Positions 1 through 6,712 of a DNA stretch of 34,406 nt are shown here, in pieces. Every line of letters begins with the position of its first letter. The stretch's first letter is position 1. The stretch is from Bradymonadales bacterium (GTDB lineage Bacteria > Myxococcota_A > Bradymonadia > JAFGEP01), in assembly GCA_016931535.1 (NCBI GenBank), contig JAFGEP010000075.1:1-34406 (forward strand), in the 5' to 3' direction. Both the position numbers and the translations under genes were made by a program. Under the pieces are notes generated by a model. The model made no database searches, was not told the DNA's origin, and worked only from the letters and a program-made list of their open reading frames with translations.

Positions 1-418
1 GAACTGGCAGCCCGCTGAATCCTGATTCGGCTACCCCCGTGCATAGCTCAGGAAGGTCGTCAAGACCGGGGTCGGTCGGACAAGTACAGAGTGAATAGTG
101 GCTGGAGACACGACAACCAGGGATTATTCAAACAACGATGCTTCGTTTCTACAAACTGCCAGGGTGGGTCTATGGTTCACGACCCGATCGGCCTGACCCA
201 ACTTCCTATAGGTTGCTGTCGAACAGACCGCCACGTAGTCGATTCCTATTGCCCAAGACGATTGTGCTGGTTACACGGGGCCGAGCCTGGGCATTTCCCC
301 TCACCTACGCGACTCCACCACCCACCGGCGGTTACCTCACGGTAGCCGCTCGGCGGGTCCCGGTGTCCACCCTCCGGCTTGGTGAAAGTCCAGGTTCCGC
401 TGTTCGCCCAAGCAGTTT
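1..418. other. Structured region without a recognisable gene
   Basis: No open frame here looks like a real protein. Frame 1 carries only five codons (ELAAR) and then a stop at 16-18, which could be the tail of a gene lying to the left. The region is rich in potential RNA structure. At 316-365 a long hairpin can form: 9 bp (328-336 with 341-349, one G-U pair, loop TCAC), then after a one-base bulge 3 bp, a mismatch, 4 bp, a three-base bulge and 4 more bp. A second small stem (CTTGG/CCAGG around a TGAAAGT loop) lies near 379-395. A structured RNA, or the non-coding end of a mobile element, would fit. I cannot assign it to a family. Confidence 0.35.
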
Positions 419-1408
419 TCATTCCAGTCGGTTGGTATGGTAGTGACAGGCTGCCAGCCACTCGTAACTGGTGGTAACCTTGGTAAATGGGTCACTGAGC
501 GGCAGGATGGCCGTCATTTGGACGAACCCCCCCCCAGCCCGAAAGAGCTCAAGATCGATTGTCACCTGATCCCCCTGTCGCTCGATGCGCACGGGAGAAA
601 ACGACGCTCTGGCTGCGCTGGCCACGTACTGGGGCAGTGGGGTCTGGTCCACGCCATGGCGTCCTTGGATGACCTCCTCCACCTTTTCAGGGGAGCATAC
701 CAGTACCGTGTCAACCTGGTTCGACACCCCGTGTCGATTGAACTGCTCTTCCAGCAGCTGCAGCACCAGGATCTCGAAGTACCCCACGTCCGAGCCGTCG
801 ACGACCAGGTGATTGCGCCAATCCCACATGGTGTTGAAGGTGGCGACCGTCAGCAACGTCATGCGTTCGGTGTATCCCCATTCCGAGACCACGTAGACCA
901 GGCGATCGAGTAGCTCCTGGGCTGCCTCACGGCTGGCGATCTTGTAAACGTATTCCTCAAAGCTCTGGAAACGCGGCATCGTCTCGGGGCGAGCATAGAG
1001 AATGGGCTGACCGTACATCCCATCGCACAGGTACACCCAATCCAACACCCATCCCGGCTCCATGGCGATATGGGTCAGGATCTCGAAGTACCGGTTGGGA
1101 TCGAAGCCCAGACCGTCCCTGGCCTGTTCCTGGTTCCACTCTATCTCGGCTTGCAACGCCTTGATGCGGTCCGGGATCGCTTGCCAGTCCATCGCTTCAG
1201 GCGTTGCGGGCTCCATTGGCGAAGTTGGGGTGTCTGTGGGCAGTGGAACCACCGCGCTGCCTTCCGGCATTTGTGCGAGCTCTCGACCATGGGGAGACGC
1301 CGGCGGTTCCGTGGGCGCCAAGGCCAGGGCCAGGGCCGGAAAAAGCAGGCTAAACAGCGGCACAAGGCCGATGCAGGCCAGACATTTCATGATGGAACTC
1401 GGTATCAC
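419..1408 (-). CDS. Secreted protein of unknown function
   Basis: I do not recognise a family. I chose the GTG at 1408 because AGGGAG lies six bases upstream of it; an ATG at 1390 is the alternative. Both starts give a hydrophobic leader (LACIGLVPLFSLLFPALALA) typical of a signal peptide, so export across the inner membrane is likely. After it comes a Pro/Thr-rich linker, then a mostly helical middle part with many Trp, Glu and Tyr residues, and a C-terminal part that looks like beta strands. The mature protein is about 300 residues, with no catalytic motif that I can see. It stands alone: the next gene begins more than 200 bases upstream and is also leftward. GC content is lower than in the nuo or lol regions. 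Confidence 0.7.
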   Translation of the reverse strand: MIPSSIMKCLACIGLVPLFSLLFPALALALAPTEPPASPHGRELAQMPEGSAVVPLPTDTPTSPMEPATPEAMDWQAIPDRIKALQAEIEWNQEQARDGLGFDPNRYFEILTHIAMEPGWVLDWVYLCDGMYGQPILYARPETMPRFQSFEEYVYKIASREAAQELLDRLVYVVSEWGYTERMTLLTVATFNTMWDWRNHLVVDGSDVGYFEILVLQLLEEQFNRHGVSNQVDTVLVCSPEKVEEVIQGRHGVDQTPLPQYVASAARASFSPVRIERQGDQVTIDLELFRAGGGFVQMTAILPLSDPFTKVTTSYEWLAACHYHTNRLE

Positions 1409-1625
1409 GAGGGACTCCCTGTTCTGATGACAGCAATAGAACCGCCAACAACTCGCCATGATGCCTGGATTCCCACCCCAACGGGAGGACAGGCCAGCGG
1501 GTTCTTCTCCAGTCTGTTGTCGATCCAGAGACCCGATCGTTGGCGGTACGGTTCACCTCATGCCAGCCATGAGCTCTCCCTGTCCCAAGGTAAACGCGTG
1601 AGGCTGCGCTTCGTTACAGTCGCGT

Positions 1626-2111
1626 TCACAAGATCTTCAGTTGCTGCCATACGAGGTCGAGCTGCTCGGGGTTCCCCAGACTGGCCAGTGATTGGGCCGC
1701 CTCCTGGAACCCTTCCAGCGCATTGAAGTGGCGGTCGAACGGTTCACCCTGGTTGGTGGGCACCAGGAAGACATGCGTGTGTGGGATCCGCCGGCCGCGG
1801 ACGTACATCGCCACGAACTCCGGCTTCAGGGACGCCATGATCCGCTCGGCGACCTCTCGGGCCAGCTGGAACACGGCGGCCGTTTCCTCGGCGGACATGT
1901 CGTGCCACCAGGGGACATGGCGTCGCGGAAGCACCAGGCAGTGCCCGCGGGCCAGTGGGTTGATGTCCAGCAGCGCCACCGCCAGCTCGTTCTCGTGCAC
2001 GATGAACCCGGGCTCCTTACCCGCCAGGATGTCGCAGAATACGCAGCTTCTGGGAGAACCCGCCCCTTCAACCTCCAAACCGTCTGAGCGCCGATGGGCT
2101 GGATCAACCAT
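1626..2111 (-). CDS. HIT-family nucleotide hydrolase/transferase with altered triad
   Basis: 161 residues, a usual size for a bacterial HIT protein; these act on nucleoside phosphoramidates or dinucleoside polyphosphates in the cytoplasm. The ATG at 2111 is preceded by GGAGGA at seven bases, which decides the start against longer versions. Visible features are the N-terminal CVFC zinc pair (C23, C26), the core D-I-N-P-L-A-R-G-H (49-57), the LPRRHV segment with H65, and the active-site stretch I-P-H111-T-H113-V-F115-L-V-P. The standard motif is H-x-H-x-H, so the third histidine is phenylalanine here (codon TTC). The middle histidine, which is the nucleophile in studied HIT proteins, is kept, so activity remains possible. 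The exact substrate cannot be told. Confidence 0.85.
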   Translation of the reverse strand: MVDPAHRRSDGLEVEGAGSPRSCVFCDILAGKEPGFIVHENELAVALLDINPLARGHCLVLPRRHVPWWHDMSAEETAAVFQLAREVAERIMASLKPEFVAMYVRGRRIPHTHVFLVPTNQGEPFDRHFNALEGFQEAAQSLASLGNPEQLDLVWQQLKIL

Positions 2112-2226
2112 GGTGGGATCCTCCAACCCGCTGGTAAGCTCTGTCCTTGTATCCAGCTTCGGTAACATGTTCCTGCTCGGTGTCCAGGACCTGGTTGTTC
2201 TCGATGTGCACCGCAAAAGAATGCAG

Positions 2227-2335
2227 GCCTCTGGGGCGGGCTTTGTTCAGGCTTTGTCCCAACTGCCCAGTATCATAAGAGAACACACGCCTCTGGGGCA
2301 GGCTCTGTCTGCTGGGGTAGGCTTTGTCTGTTCAA
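2227..2335. repeat. Degenerate GGCTTTGTC repeats, distal side of DUF4157 gene
   Basis: An 11-base sequence, GCCTCTGGGGC, occurs at 2227-2237 and again at 2289-2299. Each copy is followed by variants of GGCTTTGTC (2239-2247, 2249-2257, 2300-2308, 2320-2328). The block lies just beyond the stop codon of the DUF4157 gene. Related but weaker copies lie on the other side of that gene at 3844-3917. Confidence 0.55.
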
Positions 2336-2337
2336 GG

Positions 2338-3768
2338 TCACTGTTGCCGGTCCCTGGATCGGCGCATGATCTCGAACAAACCAGAAAAATCCTTAAGTTC
2401 ACCGTGAAGCTCGCGGTGATGTCCCAATCCCAAAGGTGACGTGGAGATTGCATCGGGATGTTCCCGTATCGTCCCAATCAGGTGATCGACAATATTCCAC
2501 AACGCCTCGATGATATTGACAATATTGTCGAAAATCGCACTGATTTCAGGTCCCCATTCGAACGTGACGCCCTGTGGTCTGAACTCGCCACTGTCGAACA
2601 CGATGTTCCTGAGCCTGAACAAGTCTATCGAACCCAGCTGGTACGAAAGATCCAACCAGCCGCCGCCCAGTTCCAAACCAATCGATCCGGTGATGCTCGC
2701 AGTCAGGTCGACCGACAGGTGTGTCGAGTTGTCATGACGTCTCAGCAACCTGCCAGATCCGTCCAGGGAAGTGGAGCCATCCAGGTAGAGCTCTATGACG
2801 CCTTGCTTTCCCGAAAAGAGCCTGAGTGTGATACCTCCGGAAGCCTCGACCTGCATTTGCACGCCGGTTCCTTCTTCGCCCGACCACCGTCCCCCGACCG
2901 CCCCCCTGACCTTGGCGAACGGCTTGATAGACATCAACAAAAAGGGAGGCGCAATCGGTATTGGGAACAGGTCGCGGTCCCAGATCGTGTACTCAAATCC
3001 GGTCAGGAAATCGTCCGGAGAGAACTCCAACCCGATGGTAAATAGCGAGCTGGCAGGGTTGGCGAGCAAGGCAGGGGTCTCTTCCTCCCGGCTTTCGATG
3101 GTATGAACGGCTAGATCTGGAGCCACGCTGTCTACGCTCTGCCCCGACTCGACGGCGCGCTGGACCGCTTGGGCTTGAGGTTCTCCCGAGGTATCCACCC
3201 CGCTTCGTTTCGATCCGGTTTTTCTTGATTGACCCGACTGCTGGAACACATGGGCTACTTCGTGTGCCACGACCCCCCTGGAGGGCGACGAGCCATCGAA
3301 TGCGATGTGATTGCCGAGTGTAAAGGCTCGAGCACCAAGACGCGCGCAAGCAGTGTTGGCAACACTATCGGTGTGACATTGAACAGCTGCCAGGTCAGTG
3401 CCGAATGCCTGCTCCATCTCGGATTTGAAGGGGATACCTCGACTCGGTCCCTTGACGCCTTCGCGTGCGATGCTGGTTGGGCTTGTCGAGACACCTTCTG
3501 GACAGCCTTTTGCCTGAAGGATTGGCGCCGATTGCGATAAGGGTTTGCAGGACACGCCACTCAGATCTGGCATGCGAGACTGGTCCGTTCGTTGGATCAA
3601 CATGGAGGGACGTGGGGGGATCAGCCGAGACTTCTGCTCTGCCGTACTCAGCCCACTCAACTCTTGCTTGAGCTGGAGAATCGATAGGTCAGCGGACAAC
3701 CTGGAGGATGTCTTCCCCTGTGGAGCGGTCTGTCCAGATTCCCGTTCTCTCCGATCACGAGCGCTCAT
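2338..3768 (-). CDS. DUF4157 (eCIS-associated) protein with HExxH motif
   Basis: 476 residues from the ATG at 3768. Residues about 108-178 match the DUF4157 pattern: a helical lead-in with AFGTDLAAVQCHTD, then the ARAFTLGNHIAFDGS segment, then V-A-H169-E-V-A-H173-V-F-Q-Q, a zinc-metallopeptidase-type HExxH site. This domain is typical of proteins linked to extracellular contractile injection systems, often as toxin leaders or cargo. The part after residue 230 is rich in Gly and alternating hydrophobic residues, as expected for a beta-structured domain, and ends in a helical tail. No sheath, tube or baseplate gene is in the window, so the gene is an orphan here. Base composition is clearly lower in GC than the nuo genes. 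An upstream ATG at 3843 would add a hydrophobic leader (MSLICTLLIFKLKGLLFIV); because that stretch is AT-rich and promoter-like, I prefer the internal start. Confidence 0.8.
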   Translation of the reverse strand: MSARDRRERESGQTAPQGKTSSRLSADLSILQLKQELSGLSTAEQKSRLIPPRPSMLIQRTDQSRMPDLSGVSCKPLSQSAPILQAKGCPEGVSTSPTSIAREGVKGPSRGIPFKSEMEQAFGTDLAAVQCHTDSVANTACARLGARAFTLGNHIAFDGSSPSRGVVAHEVAHVFQQSGQSRKTGSKRSGVDTSGEPQAQAVQRAVESGQSVDSVAPDLAVHTIESREEETPALLANPASSLFTIGLEFSPDDFLTGFEYTIWDRDLFPIPIAPPFLLMSIKPFAKVRGAVGGRWSGEEGTGVQMQVEASGGITLRLFSGKQGVIELYLDGSTSLDGSGRLLRRHDNSTHLSVDLTASITGSIGLELGGGWLDLSYQLGSIDLFRLRNIVFDSGEFRPQGVTFEWGPEISAIFDNIVNIIEALWNIVDHLIGTIREHPDAISTSPLGLGHHRELHGELKDFSGLFEIMRRSRDRQQ

Positions 3769-3843
3769 GTGCAAACTCACAATGGACACTATAAATAGTA
3801 GTCCTTTTAGTTTGAAAATCAATAGAGTGCAGATCAAAGACAT

Positions 3844-3917
3844 GCTCCTGGGTCGGGCTTGGTGGTTGGGCTTGTCTGGGGGCAGGCTTGGCTACTGGCT
3901 AGTGCCGGCTTGTCGCG
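3844..3917. repeat. GGCTTG-type repeats, promoter side of DUF4157 gene
   Basis: The short interval between the DUF4157 gene and the next leftward gene holds four loose copies of a GG(G)CTTG(T) motif, in the series TCGGGCTTGG, TTGGGCTTGTC, GCAGGCTTGG and GCCGGCTTGTC. They resemble the block at 2227-2335, so related repeats bracket the gene. Confidence 0.45.
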
Positions 3918-4829
3918 TCACCGCAACACCCTGGCCCTCAGGCACACCCAGCGGTCGAAGAAGTCGTCGGCCTGCAGGACGAAGGTGAGGTCGTGGCGCT
4001 GCCCGGCCAGGTCGCCGGTTTCCACCGAGAAGGGGAAGAACGGCTGGTCCCACTTGCCGAAGGTGAGCTGGTGGCGGGTCTGGCCGTCGATCTCGACCCG
4101 GAGGTGGATGTCCGAGCCGCGATCGGCGCGGATGGCAGGCATGGTGTTGCCGATGTTGCCCTCGATCGAGCGGCCCAGCTCCAGCTGCTCCCAGGTCAGC
4201 GCCAGCTCGGCGTCGGGGTGCATGGCCGAGAACAGGCAGCGGCGCAGGGTGCCCCCGACCTCCTGCACCGAGGGGGTCACGTGCAGCCAGGGATCGACCT
4301 GCCCGCAGTGCCAGCCCCCGTTGGCGAACAGGTCGCAGCGCTCCACCCGATCGGGGTAGCGCCGGCTCATACGCAACTCCTCGATGCCGGAGACGATGTC
4401 GAACAGGACGTGGTCGGGCTCGGGGATGTCCACCAGGAAGACCGTCGTCCGCTCGCTGGGCTGCCAGCGCTCCAGCAGGGTGTAAGTGGAGGGAAGCTCC
4501 TCCAGCGCCTGTCCGGCGTGCTCCCGGTCGGCCAGGATCCAGAGGCGGTCGTAGAGGTACAGCTCCTCGTCCTCGGGATGGATGGTCAGGTTGAAGGTCA
4601 GGTCGTACAGACCGGCGCGGGCCTGGTCGGCCCAGAAGGGGGCGGTGCGGACCACGTCGCCGGCCTGGTACCCTTCCAGCACGATCCGCTGAGCCTGGGC
4701 CCACTCCTGCTCGCTGGGCGCGTTGGCCATCTCACACCGTTGCGAGCCCAGCGCCCAGAGGCTCACGGCGACCAGCAGGAGGGCAGGGGTGACAGCGAGC
4801 GCGGTCTTGAGAGGGGAGGGCAGGGTCAT
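3918..4829 (-). CDS. Membrane-anchored protein of unknown function with four-Cys C-terminal domain, behind nuoI
   Basis: 303 residues. A single hydrophobic segment (about 9-28, ALAVTPALLLVAVSLWAL) anchors the N-terminus, with the rest presumably outside the inner membrane. The C-terminal part (about 160-303) contains C165-D, G-x-W-x-C175-G, W-L-x-V-x-P, R-x-C198 and W-x-C296, plus FFPFSV at 264-269. The protein at 26561-27505 shows the same order and nearly the same cysteine spacing, so I infer a shared domain, probably disulfide-bonded. I do not recognise a family name. The start lies only 9 bases after the nuoI stop and has no strong ribosome site, which suggests co-translation with the complex I operon. 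Whether it works with complex I or only shares the transcript cannot be seen. Confidence 0.75.
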   Translation of the reverse strand: MTLPSPLKTALAVTPALLLVAVSLWALGSQRCEMANAPSEQEWAQAQRIVLEGYQAGDVVRTAPFWADQARAGLYDLTFNLTIHPEDEELYLYDRLWILADREHAGQALEELPSTYTLLERWQPSERTTVFLVDIPEPDHVLFDIVSGIEELRMSRRYPDRVERCDLFANGGWHCGQVDPWLHVTPSVQEVGGTLRRCLFSAMHPDAELALTWEQLELGRSIEGNIGNTMPAIRADRGSDIHLRVEIDGQTRHQLTFGKWDQPFFPFSVETGDLAGQRHDLTFVLQADDFFDRWVCLRARVLR

Positions 4830-4838
4830 CGAGGGGGT

Positions 4839-5378
4839 CTAGTGCTCCGAGTTGGCCAGCTTCTTGATCCGTCCGCCCTGTACGGCGTTGGACAGGCTAC
4901 CGATGTCCATCAGGACATTCTTGCCGAAGAACGAGGTGCGGCGGTCGGTGAACGGCTCGCAGTGGAGCTGCGAGTCCATTCGGATGGCATCGCAGGGGCA
5001 AGCCTCCACGCAGAAACCGCAGACGATGCAGCGAAGCTCATCGATGACGAACAGCGCCGGGTACTTCTCGATGCGCGGGTCCTCGTGCTCGGCGGCCACG
5101 ATATGGATGCAGTCGGCGGGGCAGGCGGTGGAGCAGCACATGCAGGCCACGCACCGTACCTGGCCGTCCTCGCGGTGCATCAACCGATGGAGGCCCCGGT
5201 AGCGCCTGGGGTATTCCCGCTGCTCCTCCGGGTACTGCACGGTGAAGAGGTCCCGCCTGGCGAAGATGTTGCGAAAGAACTGGCGCGTGCTGACGGCGAT
5301 GCCGCGCCCCAGCTCCCACAGGTAGCTGCGATCTCGAACGCTGCGCCGTTTTCGAGCGAGGACCTTGGTGGTGGCCAT
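4839..5378 (-). CDS. nuoI: NADH-quinone oxidoreductase subunit I
   Basis: 179 residues. This peripheral-arm subunit of complex I carries clusters N6a and N6b and passes electrons towards NuoB. Two 8-Fe-ferredoxin-type motifs are plain: C-x2-C-x2-C-x3-C-P in RCVACMCCSTACP and again in RCIVCGFCVEACP. The ATG at 5378 is preceded by GAGGAGG at nine bases. The coding region starts 16 bases after the nuoH stop, consistent with one operon. The C-terminal tail of about 40 residues after the second motif is of ordinary length. It is the last complex I gene of this cluster. Confidence 0.96.
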   Translation of the reverse strand: MATTKVLARKRRSVRDRSYLWELGRGIAVSTRQFFRNIFARRDLFTVQYPEEQREYPRRYRGLHRLMHREDGQVRCVACMCCSTACPADCIHIVAAEHEDPRIEKYPALFVIDELRCIVCGFCVEACPCDAIRMDSQLHCEPFTDRRTSFFGKNVLMDIGSLSNAVQGGRIKKLANSEH

Positions 5379-5394
5379 CAGCCGTGCCCTCCTC

Positions 5395-6540
5395 TCAGAA
5401 CCACTGCAGTACAATACCGGTCACCGCCAGGTTCGCCAAGCTCAACGGCAAGAGGACCTTCCAGCCCAACGTCATGATCTGGTCGTATCGAAACCGGGGG
5501 TAGGTCCAGCGGATCTGGAGCTGCAACCAGCACAGAAAGAGCACCTTGCCGATGAAGGTGGCGATCCGGATCACCACCACCAGCCCGTAGGGAAGCGCCA
5601 GATGCGGGCCACCGCCCCCGAAGTGGAAGCCGTCGGCGTAGAGAAAGGGCAGCTGCCATCCGCCCAGAAACACGGTGGCCATCACCGTTCCCAGGACCAC
5701 CACCTCCATGAACTCGGCGAACATGAAGGAGGCGAACTTCATCCCCGAGTACTCGGTGAAGTACCCGGCCACCAGCTCGCTGTCCGCCTCGGGCATGTCG
5801 AAGGGGGCCCGCTTGGTCTCGGCGATGGCCGCCGTAAAGAACAGGAAGAAGGCCACCGGCTGGACCAGGATACCCCACTTGGGCAGAAACCCGAACACAA
5901 GCTCCCCCTGCTCCCTCACGATGTCGTTCAGGTCGATGGAGCCGTAGATCATGACGATGCCGGCCAGCGCCAGCAGCATCGAGACCTCGTAGGAGACCAT
6001 CTGCGCCGAGGCGCGCAGCCCGCCCAACAGCCCGTACTTGTTGTTGGAGGACCAGCCCGCCAGCGCCACTCCGTACACCCCCAGCGAGCTGATGGCGAAG
6101 ATGAACAGGAAGCCGGCGTCGATATCGGCGATCTGGAAGAGCAGCCGTTCGGGCCCTGCCATGCACTGCTCGACCCCGTGCTGCTGGGCGCCGAGCGCCA
6201 GGTCCACCACGACCGTTCCCGAGCACCAGGTGTCGGCGAAGGGGACTACGCCGATGACGATCAGGGGGGGGATCAGGGCGATGATGGGGGCCCAGAAGTG
6301 CAGTCGCCGGTGGGCGCTGTCCGGGACGATGTCCTCCTTGAGCAGCGACTTGATGGCGTCGGCGATGATGTGAAACACCCCCCCCAGCCGGAAGGGGCCG
6401 ATGTTGGCCCGGTTGGGACCCATCCGGTTCTGGATCAGGGCGCTCTGCTTGCGCTCCACCAAGGTGAAGAGCGCGCCCAGTGTCATGACGAACAGAAAGG
6501 CGATGACGACGACCTTGAGCAGTATGATCCAGATGGACAT
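5395..6540 (-). CDS. nuoH: NADH-quinone oxidoreductase subunit H
   Basis: 381 residues with about eight membrane segments. NuoH is the membrane subunit that touches the peripheral arm and forms much of the quinone channel. Family signatures are present: LVERKQSALIQNRMGPNRA near residues 27-45, RASAQMVSYEV in the middle and AETKRAPFDMPEADSELVAGY, followed by EYSGMKF. The ATG at 6540 gives the normal N-terminus (MSIWIILLKVVV); an AAGGA lies almost directly against it, so initiation may be weak or coupled. A gap of 172 bases separates it from nuoG, longer than the other intergenic gaps from nuoC to nuoI, and I see no gene in it. Confidence 0.96.
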   Translation of the reverse strand: MSIWIILLKVVVIAFLFVMTLGALFTLVERKQSALIQNRMGPNRANIGPFRLGGVFHIIADAIKSLLKEDIVPDSAHRRLHFWAPIIALIPPLIVIGVVPFADTWCSGTVVVDLALGAQQHGVEQCMAGPERLLFQIADIDAGFLFIFAISSLGVYGVALAGWSSNNKYGLLGGLRASAQMVSYEVSMLLALAGIVMIYGSIDLNDIVREQGELVFGFLPKWGILVQPVAFFLFFTAAIAETKRAPFDMPEADSELVAGYFTEYSGMKFASFMFAEFMEVVVLGTVMATVFLGGWQLPFLYADGFHFGGGGPHLALPYGLVVVIRIATFIGKVLFLCWLQLQIRWTYPRFRYDQIMTLGWKVLLPLSLANLAVTGIVLQWF

Positions 6541-6712
6541 GTCCTTCACACCCGGCAGGTTGACTGGTTTGGCCTCGACTGCTCTCCCCGGCGGTCGGCG
6601 TGGGTTCGACGCTTGGCGACCGCCCTGGCGCCCCGCCGCCAACCCAGGCAGGTCGGCCTGGTGGGCCGATGGTCCGGTGGTGACGGTCTTTTGGACAGGA
6701 TACCGGTTGCCC

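Noticed and set aside
379..395. GTGAAAGTCC resembling an RNase P RNA or group II intron segment
   Set aside because: The other conserved parts of RNase P RNA are not at the right distances, and no intron domain V hairpin or reverse transcriptase is visible. Only the general statement that the region is structured is kept.
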